A stretch of 33,583 nt of DNA from Gammaproteobacteria bacterium (GTDB taxonomy: Bacteria > Pseudomonadota > Gammaproteobacteria > Ga0077536): contig JADZCB010000227.1 of NCBI GenBank assembly GCA_020851775.1, positions 1 to 33,583 on the forward strand, read 5' to 3'. Shown here piece by piece: positions 9,001 to 19,467 of the stretch; the stretch's first letter is position 1, and each line of letters starts with the position of its first letter. The position numbers were made by a program, and so were the translations under genes. The notes under the pieces were generated by a model. That model had not been told where the DNA came from. It worked only from the letters and a program-made list of their open reading frames with translations, and made no database searches.

Positions 9001-9848
9001 CGGAAACCAACGGGCATGTCGCCGTGAAGGCCTGGGACGCACTGTCACAGATCACCGGGCGCGATCACGTGCATCTCGCGCTGCATCGTGAAGACGAGAA
9101 AATCCGCTTCCGGGATATTCAGGCGCAGCCGCGCAAGATCATCTCCTCGCCGACCTGGTCGGGCCTCGAGTCCGAGAAGGTGTCGTATAACGCCGGCTAC
9201 ACCAACGTACACGAGCTGATCCCGTGGCGCACCCTGACGGGTCGCCAGCAGTTCTACCAGGATCATGCCTGGATGCGGGCCTTCGGGGAGGGCTTCGCGA
9301 GCTATAGACCGCCGGTCGATCTGAAGACGACGGGAGCCATCTTCGGTGTGAAGCCGAACGGCAACGCCGAGATTCTGCTGAACTTCATCACACCCCACCA
9401 GAAATGGGGCATCCATTCGACCTACAGCGACAATCTGCTGATGTTGACGCTGAATCGCGGCGGCCCGGTGATCTGGCTGTCCGAGGACGATGCGCGGCGG
9501 GCCGGCGTCGCTGATAACGACTGGGTGGAGCTGTTCAATCTCAACGGTGCGATCGCGGCGCGAGCGGTCGTCAGCCAGCGGGTCAATCCCGGCATGGTGC
9601 TGATGTACCACGCGCAGGAGAAGATCGTGAACACCCCGGGCTCGGAAATCACCGGCGCCCGCGGCGGTATCCACAACTCCGTGACGCGGATCGTGCTGAA
9701 ACCGACGCACATGATCGGCGGATATGCGCAGCTCAGTTACGGTTTCAACTACTACGGCACGATCGGCACCAATCGCGATGAATTCGTCATCGTGCGCAAG
9801 ATGAACCGCGTCGACTGGCTCGATACGCCGGTCACCGCCGGCGCCTGA
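6078..9848 (+). CDS. narG: Respiratory nitrate reductase alpha subunit (molybdopterin)
   Basis: 1256 aa; [4Fe-4S] signature HGVNCTGSCSWKIYVKGG; Mo-ligand region YNSTFLIAWGSNVPQTRTPDAHFFTE; full-length NarG architecture. Confidence 0.97.
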   Translation: MSHFLDRLTYFKQPREPFANGHGVTTGEDRTWEDAYRNRWAHDKIVRSTHGVNCTGSCSWKIYVKGGIVTWETQQTDYPRTRWDMPNHEPRGCARGASYSWYLYSANRVKYPLIRGRLLKAWRAARLVHDPVAAWASIVEDDAKRRDYQRVRGLGGFVRASWQEINEIVAAANVYTIKRYGPDRVVGFSPIPAMSMVSYAAGSRYLSLIGGVCMSFYDWYCDLPPSSPQVWGEQTDVPESADWYNSTFLIAWGSNVPQTRTPDAHFFTEVRYKGAKTVAVTPDYAEISKLCDLWLNPKQGTDAALAMAMGHVILKEFYFDQRSAYFDDYARRYTDLPLLVVLREHTLPSGETVRVPDRYLRASDFADALGQANHPEWKTVAVDEAGAVVAPNGSIGFRWGPEGRTDHGLWNLEAKEARDGRDVKLKLSLLEGDATHDTTQVGFPYFGGIEHAHFQHSPGDEVLVRSVPVRRLRLGTDGGEQETLVATVFDLQVAHYGVARGVEGENCPRDYDDERPYTPAWQERITGVARDRVIAVARQFADNADKTHGKSMVIIGAAMNHWYHSDMNYRGIINMLMMCGCIGQSGGGWAHYVGQEKLRPQTGWTALAFALDWLRPPRQQNSTSFFYAHTDQWRYEKLRVDEVLSPLADKAGFGGSMIDYNVRAERMGWLPSAPQLETNPLQIVKDAAAVGLDPKDYAVQALRDGSLRMSCEDPDAPRNWPRNMFVWRSNLLGSSGKGHEYFLKHLLGTSHGVQGRDLGPDDAKPEEVVWHEHAPEGKLDLLVTLDFRLSTTCLYSDIVLPTATWYEKNDLNTSDMHPFIHPLSTAVDPAWQSRSDWDIYKGFAQAFSAVCAGHLGVEKELVLTPLMHDSPAELAQPFEVLEWKKGQCDLIPGRTAPQMTVVERDYPGVYARFTALGPLMDRIGNGGKGIAWNTQDEVRQLAELNGVVTTAGPAQGRPRIDSDIDAAEVVLMLAPETNGHVAVKAWDALSQITGRDHVHLALHREDEKIRFRDIQAQPRKIISSPTWSGLESEKVSYNAGYTNVHELIPWRTLTGRQQFYQDHAWMRAFGEGFASYRPPVDLKTTGAIFGVKPNGNAEILLNFITPHQKWGIHSTYSDNLLMLTLNRGGPVIWLSEDDARRAGVADNDWVELFNLNGAIAARAVVSQRVNPGMVLMYHAQEKIVNTPGSEITGARGGIHNSVTRIVLKPTHMIGGYAQLSYGFNYYGTIGTNRDEFVIVRKMNRVDWLDTPVTAGA

Positions 9849-9859
9849 GGAGCACTTCC

Positions 9860-11383
9860 ATGAAAATACGCGCACAGATCGGCATGGTGCTGAATCTCGA
9901 CAAGTGCATCGGCTGCCACACCTGCTCCGTGACCTGCAAGAACGTGTGGACGACCCGTCGCGGTGTCGAGTACGCGTGGTTCAACAACGTCGAAACCAAG
10001 CCCGGGATCGGTTATCCGAAGGAATGGGAAAATCAGGACCGATGGAACGGTGGCTGGGTGCGCAAGGCCGATGGCACGCTCGAGCCGCGGCAGGGGGGCA
10101 AGTGGAAGCTTCTGATGCGCATTTTCGCCAACCCGAACCTGCCGCAGATCGACGATTATTACGAGCCGTTCACCTTCGACTATGACCATCTGCAGTCCGC
10201 ACCGGAAATGAAGGCGGCTCCGACTGCGCGGCCGCGCAGCCTGATCACCGGCCAGCGCATGGAGAAAATCGAATGGGGGCCGAACTGGGAGGAAATCCTC
10301 GGTGGCGAGTTCAGCAAGCGTTCGAAGGACCGCAACTTCGACGATATCGAGAAGGAGATCTACGGCCAGTTCGAACACACGTTCATGATGTATCTGCCGC
10401 GCCTGTGCGAGCACTGCCTGAACCCCGCCTGCGTCGCGTCCTGCCCATCGGGCTCGATCTACAAGCGCGAGGAGGACGGCATCGTGCTGATCGATCAGGA
10501 CAAGTGTCGCGGCTGGCGCATGTGCGTGTCGGGTTGCCCGTACAAGAAAATCTATTACAACTGGGAGAGCGGCAAGGCCGAGAAATGTATCTTCTGCTAT
10601 CCCCGCATCGAAGCGGGGCAGCCGACGGTATGCTCGGAAACCTGCGTCGGCCGCATCCGCTATCTCGGTGTGCTGCTCTACGATGCCGATCGCATCGAGG
10701 AGGCCGCGAGCGTGGAGCAGGATCGTGCGCTGTATCAGGCGCAGCTCGACCTGTTCCTCGATCCGCACGATCCCAAGGTCATCGCGCAGGCCCGCGCCGA
10801 CGGCGTGCCCGAGGCGTGGCTCGAGGCCGCGCAGCGCAGTCCGGTCTACAAGATGGCGGTCGACTGGAAAGTCGCGCTGCCCTTGCACCCCGAATATCGC
10901 ACGTTGCCAATGGTGTGGTACGTGCCGCCGCTGTCGCCAATCACGGCCGCGGCAAATGCCGGCCAGCTCGGCACGAACGGTGAGCTGCCCGACGTCGACC
11001 AACTGCGCATCCCGCTGAAGTATCTCGCGAACCTGCTGACTGCCGGCGACACCCTGCCGGTGCGTCGGGCGCTCGAACGCATGCTCGCGATGCGCGCTTA
11101 CCAGCGCGCGAGGCACGTCGAGGGACGTGACAATCACGAAGTGCTGAAGCAGGTGGCGCTCGACGTCGAGAGTGTCGAGGAGATGTACCGGGTGATGGCA
11201 ATTGCGAACTACGAGGATCGCTTCGTGATCCCGAGCACGCATCGCGAGTACGCCGAAAACACCTTCGACCTGCGGGGTGGCTGCGGCTTTTCGTTCGGCA
11301 ACGGCTGTTCCGAAGGGGCGAGTGCGAAGAGCCTGTTCGGTGGCAAGGGTCGGCGCACGATTCCGATCGAGGTGGAGCGATGA
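9860..11383 (+). CDS. narH: Respiratory nitrate reductase beta subunit (Fe-S)
   Basis: 507 aa; ferredoxin clusters CIGCHTCSVTCKNVW, CEHCLNPACVASCPSG, CRGWRMCVSGCPYKK, CIFCYPRIEAGQPTVCSETC. Confidence 0.97.
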   Translation: MKIRAQIGMVLNLDKCIGCHTCSVTCKNVWTTRRGVEYAWFNNVETKPGIGYPKEWENQDRWNGGWVRKADGTLEPRQGGKWKLLMRIFANPNLPQIDDYYEPFTFDYDHLQSAPEMKAAPTARPRSLITGQRMEKIEWGPNWEEILGGEFSKRSKDRNFDDIEKEIYGQFEHTFMMYLPRLCEHCLNPACVASCPSGSIYKREEDGIVLIDQDKCRGWRMCVSGCPYKKIYYNWESGKAEKCIFCYPRIEAGQPTVCSETCVGRIRYLGVLLYDADRIEEAASVEQDRALYQAQLDLFLDPHDPKVIAQARADGVPEAWLEAAQRSPVYKMAVDWKVALPLHPEYRTLPMVWYVPPLSPITAAANAGQLGTNGELPDVDQLRIPLKYLANLLTAGDTLPVRRALERMLAMRAYQRARHVEGRDNHEVLKQVALDVESVEEMYRVMAIANYEDRFVIPSTHREYAENTFDLRGGCGFSFGNGCSEGASAKSLFGGKGRRTIPIEVER

Positions 11384-12081
11384 ACATCCGCAGTGGCACT
11401 GATCCGCGGCCGATACGCCTGACGCTGCGCGTGCTCGCCCATCTGCTCGATTATCCCGGCGAGGAACTGCCCGACCGGCTCACGGCGCTGGTCGAGGCGC
11501 TGGACGCGGAAGAAGTGCTATCGGCGACGCGTCGCGCCGAACTCGATGTCTTCCTGGCGCAATTCGCCGCACAGGTGCCGCTCGACGCCGCGGCGGCGTG
11601 GATCGAGCTGTTCGATCGCGGGCGTGCGACGTCGCTGCACCTCTTCGAGCACGTCCATGGGGACTCGCGGGACCGCGGTCCGGCGCTGCTCGATCTCGCG
11701 CAGACGTACGCCGCCGCCGGGCTCGACCTGCGCGCCGACGAACTGCCGGATTACCTGCCCGCAGTACTCGAATTCGCATCGACGTTGCCACCGGTCGAAG
11801 GTCGCGCGTTCCTGGCCGAAACCGTGCACATCCTCACGGCCATTTTCAGCGCCCTGCGCGCACGAGGCAGCACCTATGCGTGCCTGCTCGGCGCGCTGAT
11901 CGAGCTGGCGGGCGCGGAAGCTCAGGCCGTTGGCGTGCCGGCGGAGGAGCCGCTGGATGCCGCGTGGGAGGAACCCCCGGCGTTCGGCGGCTGTCCTGCG
12001 CGCAGCCACGCACATCAGGCATCGTCACAACCCGTCCACTTCGTCCGTCGCTCCACCGCGCTTCCCGGAGGCCTTGCATGA
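11380..12081 (+). CDS. narJ: Nitrate reductase molybdenum cofactor assembly chaperone
   Basis: 233 aa; LTLRVLAHLLDYPGEELPDRL, DRGRATSLHLFEHVHGDSRDRGPALLDL. ATGA overlap with narH. Confidence 0.93.
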   Translation: MNIRSGTDPRPIRLTLRVLAHLLDYPGEELPDRLTALVEALDAEEVLSATRRAELDVFLAQFAAQVPLDAAAAWIELFDRGRATSLHLFEHVHGDSRDRGPALLDLAQTYAAAGLDLRADELPDYLPAVLEFASTLPPVEGRAFLAETVHILTAIFSALRARGSTYACLLGALIELAGAEAQAVGVPAEEPLDAAWEEPPAFGGCPARSHAHQASSQPVHFVRRSTALPGGLA

Positions 12082-12815
12082 ACGCCTGGCTCGATTCGCT
12101 GTTGTTCGCCTATTACCCCTACGTCTGCCTGACGGTGTTTCTGCTCGGCAGCCTGATCCGCTTCGACCGCGACCAGTACACCTGGAGAAGCGACTCCTCA
12201 CAGCTTCTGCGCGTCGGCCAGTTGCGTTGGGGCAGCAATCTGTTCCACGTCGGTGTGCTGTTCCTGTTCGTCGGCCATTCGGTGGGCATGCTGACACCGC
12301 ATGCCGTCTATGCGCCGCTGCTCGATGCCGGCACGAAGCAGGTGATCGCGATGGTGTCGGGCGGGCTGTTCGGCGTCCTCGGCTTCATCGGCGTCAGCCT
12401 GTTGCTGCATCGACGCCTCAGCGATCCGCGTATTCACGCGACGAGCCGGCACGGGGACATCGTCCTGCTGTGGCTGTTGTGGCTGCAGTTGGCGCTCGGT
12501 CTCGCCACCGTGCCGCTGTCCGCGCAGCACCTCGACGGCAGCGTGATGCTGAAGCTTGCCGAATGGGCGCAGCGGATCGTGACTTTCCGCAGTGGCGCGG
12601 CCGAACTGCTCGTCGGCGTGAGTCCGGTGTTCAAGCTGCACATGTTTCTCGGCATGACGATCTTCCTCGTGTTTCCGTTCACGCGGCTGGTGCACGTCTG
12701 GAGCGGGTTCGGCACGCTCGCCTACGCCGTGCGTCCTTATCAGATCGTGCGCAGCCGGCGACTCAATCTGCCGGCGGCGCGCGAAGTGCCACGGCATCCC
12801 GGTGCGCCGGTCTGA
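12078..12815 (+). CDS. narI: Respiratory nitrate reductase gamma subunit (cytochrome b)
   Basis: MNAWLDSLLFAYYPYVCLTVFLLGSLIRFDRDQYTWRSDSSQLL...; membrane protein ending in LVHVWSGFGTLAYAVRPYQIVRSR. ATGA overlap with narJ. Confidence 0.95.
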   Translation: MNAWLDSLLFAYYPYVCLTVFLLGSLIRFDRDQYTWRSDSSQLLRVGQLRWGSNLFHVGVLFLFVGHSVGMLTPHAVYAPLLDAGTKQVIAMVSGGLFGVLGFIGVSLLLHRRLSDPRIHATSRHGDIVLLWLLWLQLALGLATVPLSAQHLDGSVMLKLAEWAQRIVTFRSGAAELLVGVSPVFKLHMFLGMTIFLVFPFTRLVHVWSGFGTLAYAVRPYQIVRSRRLNLPAAREVPRHPGAPV

Positions 12816-12825
12816 GGGCGCCGTC

Positions 12826-13608
12826 ATGACTTCGTCCCTGCACCATGACTGTGCCCGGATCAACGGTATCCCGTTGCACGCCCCGGACGAACGGCTCGAT
12901 GAGGCGGGCTTGCGTCAGCGCGCGTGTATAGAGCTGCTGCGGCAGGCCGCGCAACGCGCCGGCCTGCTCGACGCGGAAGACATGTCGGCCGGCGATGGCG
13001 CCTTGTCGCAACTGGCGTCGGACGCCATCGAGACGCTGCTCGATCGCGAACTGCACGTTCCCGTGCCTTCGGTGGAAGATTGCCAGCGTCATTTCGCCGC
13101 GCATGGTGCCCGCTACGCGCAAGGCGAGCGCGTGCGGGCCAGACACATTCTGTTTGCGGTCACTTCAGGGGCCGACGTCGTCGCGCTGCGTAAGCGGGCC
13201 GAGACCTGTCTGCTCGACGTCCGCTGTCGTGACGCCGCGCGTACGGACCGCTTCGCGGCGGCGGCGCAAGATCTGTCGAATTGCCCGAGCGGCGCCGTGG
13301 GTGGCGATCTCGGCTGGCTGAACGCGGCGGATTGTGCGCCGGAATTCGCGCGCGCGGTGTTCGGCGTGCGGACCATCGGCGTATTGCCGCGACTCGTGCA
13401 CAGCCGTTTCGGTCTCCACGTCGTCGAAGTGCTCGAGCGTGTACCCGGCACGCCATCCGCATTCGCCGATGTACAGGGGACCGTCGCGAGTGAACTGCGG
13501 CAACAGGCGTTCGCGACGGCGCTTCGCCACTATCTCGCGTTGCTGGCCGGCACTGCGGAGATCGATGGCGTCGATCTTGATGCAAGTCATTCGCCACTTC
13601 TGCAGTGA
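12826..13608 (+). CDS. PpiC/parvulin-type peptidyl-prolyl isomerase associated with nar operon
   Basis: Parvulin core RVRARHILFAV...LSNCPSGAVGGDLGWLNAADCAPEFARAVFGV...VHSRFGLHVVEVLER. No evident signal peptide. 10 bp after narI. Confidence 0.85.
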   Translation: MTSSLHHDCARINGIPLHAPDERLDEAGLRQRACIELLRQAAQRAGLLDAEDMSAGDGALSQLASDAIETLLDRELHVPVPSVEDCQRHFAAHGARYAQGERVRARHILFAVTSGADVVALRKRAETCLLDVRCRDAARTDRFAAAAQDLSNCPSGAVGGDLGWLNAADCAPEFARAVFGVRTIGVLPRLVHSRFGLHVVEVLERVPGTPSAFADVQGTVASELRQQAFATALRHYLALLAGTAEIDGVDLDASHSPLLQ

Positions 13609-13670
13609 TGCTTCAATGCTGCTGATATGAATTGAGCGGATCACTTGCCGCACGTTTGAGGAATCTACCG

Positions 13671-15122
13671 ATGAATTCGCTTTCCGTGTCGAACACATCT
13701 TTCGCTGCAGAGTCTGGTTCTCCGGCCCGCAGTTCACGCGCCTGGTATGCAGCGCTGAACCCGGCGCTGGCCTTGACGCTGCTCGCTGCCAGCACAGGAG
13801 CGGGCGCAGCCGCGACGGCGGCCTCGCCAGCACCGACACCCCCGCCGGCTCCGCCACCCATCGCGTCGGTGCCCGTCATTCCGCAGGCGTCGACGTTCGG
13901 TGAAGTGTTCACGCTCGGCAAACCGCTCGTCCATCTGCGCCTGCGTTATGAAAACGCCGACGATGACACACGCATCGAAGATGCCGACGCGTTGAGCCTG
14001 CGCACGGCGCTCGGTTTTCGTACCGCGAGCTATCACGGCCTGTTCGCACTCGCCGAGCTGGAGAGCGTGCTCGCGCTCGGTGATTACGATGACGGCGGCA
14101 CGAACCGCGGCATGGCCCCGCGCTACTCGCCGATCGTCGATCCGGAAGGCGCTGAGCTGAACCAGGCCTATGTCGGCATCGACGCGCTGCCCAAGACCGT
14201 CATTCAGATCGGGCGCCAGTCCATCCTCGATCGCGAAGCGCCGTTCCATCGCTATCTCGGCAACGTGCTGTGGCGGCAAAATTGGCAGACGCACGACGCA
14301 GTGGCCGTGACGAACGGATCACTGCCGGATACGGTGCTGCGATTCTGGTATACGTGGAACGTCAACCGTATCTACGGCGAGGATCATCCGCTGCGCGGTT
14401 TCGACGACAAGGGGCTCGATGGTTACTTGATGAACGCGGTGTATACCGGACTTCCGCTCGGCAAGATCGAAGCGTATGCGTATCTGCTCGACTACGATCG
14501 TTCGAGTGTCCCGGCGATTCGCAGCTTTTATCCGTCGACGCAGACCTACGGCCTGCGTTTCGACGGCAAGTACGCGCTCGATCCGAAGCTCGACCTGCTG
14601 TACATCGCGGAAGTCGCCCACCAGGGCGATTTTGCCGATAACCCGACCGGCGAGATCGATCAGTTCTTCCTGTGGGGATCACTGGGCCTCACCTACAAGC
14701 CCGGTGGTATCGTGCAGGCACTCACCGCCAAGCTTAGTCACGAACATCTCGGCGGCGACGGTGGGGCCGATCGCTTCACGACGCCGCTCGCAACACTGCA
14801 CGCGTTCCAGGGCTGGGCGGACCGTTTCCTGAACACGCCCGGTGACGGCATCGAGGACACCTACACGACGCTGCTCGCGACGATTGCCGGTGTCAATTTC
14901 ATGCTGGACTACCACTGGTTCGATGCGGACCACGACGACTACGACTATGGCGAAGAGCTCGACGTGATGGCGACGAAGACGTTCGCAACCCGCTACACGG
15001 CAGGGATCAAGTACGCCGCGTACTCGGCCGATGGGAATGCGTTGAACCGCGCACGCAATACCGCGAGCGGGCAGGCCGCCGATCTCGATCGCTTCTGGGT
15101 GTGGCTCGAATACCGCTATTGA
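13671..15122 (+). CDS. Outer-membrane porin, alginate-export (AlgE)-like family
   Basis: Signal-like N-terminus (LALTLLAASTGAGAAA), Pro/Ala-rich linker, LRLRYENADDDTRIEDADALSLRTALGFRT, IGRQSILDREAPFHRYLGNVLWRQNWQTHDAVAV, C-terminal WLEYRY with terminal aromatic residue. Confidence 0.75.
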   Translation: MNSLSVSNTSFAAESGSPARSSRAWYAALNPALALTLLAASTGAGAAATAASPAPTPPPAPPPIASVPVIPQASTFGEVFTLGKPLVHLRLRYENADDDTRIEDADALSLRTALGFRTASYHGLFALAELESVLALGDYDDGGTNRGMAPRYSPIVDPEGAELNQAYVGIDALPKTVIQIGRQSILDREAPFHRYLGNVLWRQNWQTHDAVAVTNGSLPDTVLRFWYTWNVNRIYGEDHPLRGFDDKGLDGYLMNAVYTGLPLGKIEAYAYLLDYDRSSVPAIRSFYPSTQTYGLRFDGKYALDPKLDLLYIAEVAHQGDFADNPTGEIDQFFLWGSLGLTYKPGGIVQALTAKLSHEHLGGDGGADRFTTPLATLHAFQGWADRFLNTPGDGIEDTYTTLLATIAGVNFMLDYHWFDADHDDYDYGEELDVMATKTFATRYTAGIKYAAYSADGNALNRARNTASGQAADLDRFWVWLEYRY

Positions 15123-15146
15123 GCATGCCCGCGCGAAAGGCGTGGC

Positions 15147-15716
15147 TCAGTTCGTTGCGGTCGTGTCTGTCGCAGTCCCGGTGTTGTCCTCGTCGTCCGC
15201 AGGCACAGCGCCTGCGGTCCCGGGGGGCGCCGGCATCGCACGCGGCGGATAGCCTGCGCCATCGAGTCCGGCGTCGAGCGCAGCGCGACTGTAGCCGGTG
15301 AAGGCCTGGGTGCCGACGACGACCGTCGGCACCGTCATGTTGCCGCTGCCGACCGCCTTCAGCGCCTGCTGGTTGTCGATCTGGTTCGGTCCGACGTCCT
15401 TCTCGGTATACGGAACGTTGCGGCTTTTCAGTTGCTGTCGGACGAGATCGCACGCATCGCAGTCGGAGACCGAATAGAACACCACCGGGTGCGTTTTGGC
15501 GACCTCGGCGAGGGCCGCTTCGGCGTCCCGACGTGGTCCGCCCCGCACTTCCTTCTCGGCCATCCGGACCGCGCCCGGAGGACAGCGATCGGCGAAGTAG
15601 GTCGAGCCGTCCTGATCCTTGCAGGACACGACGGTCACGGCGGAGACCGGAACGGCGGCCGCCAGGGTGAAACCCGCGAGGGCGACGAACGGCATCAGAC
15701 CCTTGAGCTGGCCCAT
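15147..15716 (-). CDS. Exported glutaredoxin-fold protein with DUF4124-like N-terminus
   Basis: MGQLKGLMPFVALAGFTLAAAVPVSA signal; VVSCKDQDGSTYFADRCPPGA (DUF4124-like); VVFYSVSDCDACDLVRQQLKSRNVPYTEKDV...TVPTVVVGTQAFTGY glutaredoxin fold with CDAC motif. Confidence 0.8.
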   Translation of the reverse strand: MGQLKGLMPFVALAGFTLAAAVPVSAVTVVSCKDQDGSTYFADRCPPGAVRMAEKEVRGGPRRDAEAALAEVAKTHPVVFYSVSDCDACDLVRQQLKSRNVPYTEKDVGPNQIDNQQALKAVGSGNMTVPTVVVGTQAFTGYSRAALDAGLDGAGYPPRAMPAPPGTAGAVPADDEDNTGTATDTTATN

Positions 15717-15812
15717 GGACAGGAGACTCCTCGCAGTGCGTTGACGGGCGAGCCGAAGTATAGCGGTCCATCCCGCGGCCGGCGCGGGGTATCCACGGTC
15801 CGGTGCCCCGCA

Positions 15813-15818
15813 TATACT
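15813..15818 (+). promoter_or_regulatory. Possible -10 element (TATACT) for tRNA-Leu
   Basis: TATACT matches 5/6 of TATAAT about 107 bp upstream of the tRNA; no convincing -35 at 17 bp spacing. Confidence 0.25.
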
Positions 15819-15925
15819 GCCGGACTGCCGAGTCGAACGGACCGCGCGGAGCCATGGCACCGCGTGCTTTGTCGTTCGAACGCGTCGCGCCCGAGGGCAC
15901 GGATCGGCGACGGGCCGCGAATCCC

Positions 15926-16010
15926 GCGAAAGTGGCGAAATTGGTAGACGCGCTGGTTTTAGGTACCAGTGGGGCGACCCGTGAGAGTTCGAGTCTCTCC
16001 TTTCGCACCA
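15926..16010 (+). tRNA. tRNA-Leu(TAG), CCA encoded
   Basis: GCGAAAG...CTTTCGC-A-CCA acceptor; anticodon arm CTGGT-TTTAGGT-ACCAG; long variable arm (GGG-CGA-CCC); T-arm GAGAG-TTCGAGT-CTCTC. Confidence 0.95.
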
Positions 16011-16083
16011 TCGCGACCCGCCCGGTTGCGCGCCGTCAAGACAGACATTCCGCAGCAGCTTCAACATACACAGCCATATCCCC

Positions 16084-17418
16084 ATGCAGGTATCAATCGA
16101 AAATTCGGGCGTCCTCGAGCGACGCATGACGGTCGCAGTGGCCGAAGACCAGATCGAGCTCAAAATCCGGGAACGACTTCAGCAAATCGGCCGCACCGCC
16201 CGCGTCGACGGTTTCCGTCCCGGCAAAGTGCCGGCGAAGGTGATCGAACGCCAGTTCGGACCGCGGGTACGCAACGAAGTCCTTGGCGAGCTGTTGCGCA
16301 ACTCGTTTTCCGAGGCCCTGCAGTCGAACCAGTTGCGTCCGGCTGCGGAGCCGGTCTTCGATCCGGTGAATGCGGATCCCGGCACGGGCTTGTCGTATAC
16401 GGCGACCTTCGAGATCTACCCGGAAATCACGCTTGCGCCAGTCGAACAGTTGTCACTGAAGCGGCCCGTGTGCGAGATCGCCGCCGCTGACGTCGACCGC
16501 ATGCTCGACGTGCTGCGAGGCCAGCACGCGACGTGGACGCCGGTCGAGCGGGCCGCCGCTGACGGTGATCAACTGACGCTCGACTTCAAGGGCCGGCTCG
16601 ACGGAGCGGACTTCGAACGTGGCAGCGCCACGGATTTCGAACTGGTGCTCGGCGCCGGGCGGATGATCGACGGGTTCGAAGCGGGGCTGCAGGGCGTACG
16701 GGCAGGCGACACCCGGACGCTGTCGCTGAAATTCCCCGATGACTACGGCGCGAGCGATCTGGCCGGCAAGCCGGTCGAGTTCGACGTGACGGTCAAGCAG
16801 GTCGCAGAGAAATCACTGCCGGCGCTGGATGATGCGCTGTTCGCCAAATTCGGGATTGCCGAGGGCGGGCTCGAAGCCTTCCGCAAGGAAGTCGAGGACA
16901 ACATGGGCCGCGAGCGTGAGCGCGCTCTGCAGCGTCGTTTCGTCGCGCACGTGCACGAGCAGTTGAAACTCGCGAATACGGTCGAGTTGCCGAAGGCGCT
17001 GGTCCAGAACGAAGCCCAGCGCATGGCGGCGGAGAGCCGGCGCACGCTGATGATGCGGGGCATCGATGCGGACAAGATGCCGCTCCCGGGCGCCGAGATC
17101 TTCGAAACCCAGGCACGGGATCGGGTAAAGCTCGGGCTTCTGATGGCCGAAATCATCAAGACGTCGGGGGTAGTCGCACAACCCGCCAAGGTCCACGCGA
17201 CAATCGAGCGCATGGCCGCCGGTTACGAGCGACCGGAAGAACTGGTGAAATGGTATTACGCTGATCCACGTCGTCTGCAGGAGATCGAAGCGACGGTGCT
17301 GGAGGAGGAAGCGGTGAGCTGGATCGCAGCCCGCGCGGGCGTCAGCGAGGAGTCCATCTCGTTTGACGATCTGATGAATCCGAGGCAGACTGCGGCTCGG
17401 GATCGAGAGCAGGCCTGA
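16084..17418 (+). CDS. tig: Trigger factor
   Basis: [63 protein letters not shown] domain [14 protein letters not shown]...[20 protein letters not shown]; upstream of clpP. Confidence 0.96.
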   Translation: MQVSIENSGVLERRMTVAVAEDQIELKIRERLQQIGRTARVDGFRPGKVPAKVIERQFGPRVRNEVLGELLRNSFSEALQSNQLRPAAEPVFDPVNADPGTGLSYTATFEIYPEITLAPVEQLSLKRPVCEIAAADVDRMLDVLRGQHATWTPVERAAADGDQLTLDFKGRLDGADFERGSATDFELVLGAGRMIDGFEAGLQGVRAGDTRTLSLKFPDDYGASDLAGKPVEFDVTVKQVAEKSLPALDDALFAKFGIAEGGLEAFRKEVEDNMGRERERALQRRFVAHVHEQLKLANTVELPKALVQNEAQRMAAESRRTLMMRGIDADKMPLPGAEIFETQARDRVKLGLLMAEIIKTSGVVAQPAKVHATIERMAAGYERPEELVKWYYADPRRLQEIEATVLEEEAVSWIAARAGVSEESISFDDLMNPRQTAARDREQA

Positions 17419-17419
17419 A

Positions 17420-18082
17420 ATGGTCGAGATACGGTTCCAAGAAATGAAACTTCAAGAAACACGGGCACTTAACCTGGTCCCGATGGTCGTCGAACAGTCG
17501 GCCAGAGGGGAACGCGCATACGACATCTATTCGCGGCTGCTGAAGGAGCGCGTGATCTTCCTGGTGGGGCCGGTCGACGACCATGTCGCGAACCTCATCG
17601 TCGCCCAGCTGCTGTTCCTGGAGTCCGAGAACCCGGACAAGGACATCCATCTCTACATCAATTCTCCGGGTGGGGTCGTCACGGCGGGACTCGCCATCTA
17701 CGACACCATGCAGTTCATCAAACCGGACGTCAGCACCTTGTGCATCGGCCAGGCAGCCAGCATGGGCGCACTGCTGCTCGCGGCGGGTGCCGCCGGCAAG
17801 CGCTACTGCCTGCCGCATTCGCGGGTGATGATCCATCAGCCGCTCGGCGGCTTCCAGGGACAGGCGACCGATATCGACATCCACGCTCGCGAGATCCTGA
17901 AGGCCCGCGACCGGCTCAATGAAATCCTGGCACGTCACAGCGGCCAGACGGTCGAGAAAGTTGCGCAGGACACCGACCGCGACAACTTCATGAGCGCGGA
18001 CGACGCGCGCATGTACGGTCTGATCGATGCCGTATTGACGCACCGGGCAGCGGTGGTCACGCCCAGCGAGACCACGCGTTGA
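17420..18082 (+). CDS. clpP: ATP-dependent Clp protease proteolytic subunit (start at 17420 or 17444)
   Basis: [50 protein letters not shown]; active-site [35 protein letters not shown]. Confidence 0.96.
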   Translation: MVEIRFQEMKLQETRALNLVPMVVEQSARGERAYDIYSRLLKERVIFLVGPVDDHVANLIVAQLLFLESENPDKDIHLYINSPGGVVTAGLAIYDTMQFIKPDVSTLCIGQAASMGALLLAAGAAGKRYCLPHSRVMIHQPLGGFQGQATDIDIHAREILKARDRLNEILARHSGQTVEKVAQDTDRDNFMSADDARMYGLIDAVLTHRAAVVTPSETTR

Positions 18083-18146
18083 ACCGGCACGGACGTACCG
18101 GGTCTCACGAGTACTCAGTTTCTGAGCATTGGACGAGGAATCGCCG

Positions 18147-19427
<1,281 letters not shown>

Positions 19428-19467
19428 GCAGCCACCGGCGGGTGTTCACACGACCACTCCCATGCAC

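Noticed and set aside
13630-13650. FNR-like TTGAGCGGATCAC before the porin gene
   Set aside because: Half-sites would be separated by 3 rather than 4 bp and both deviate from consensus.
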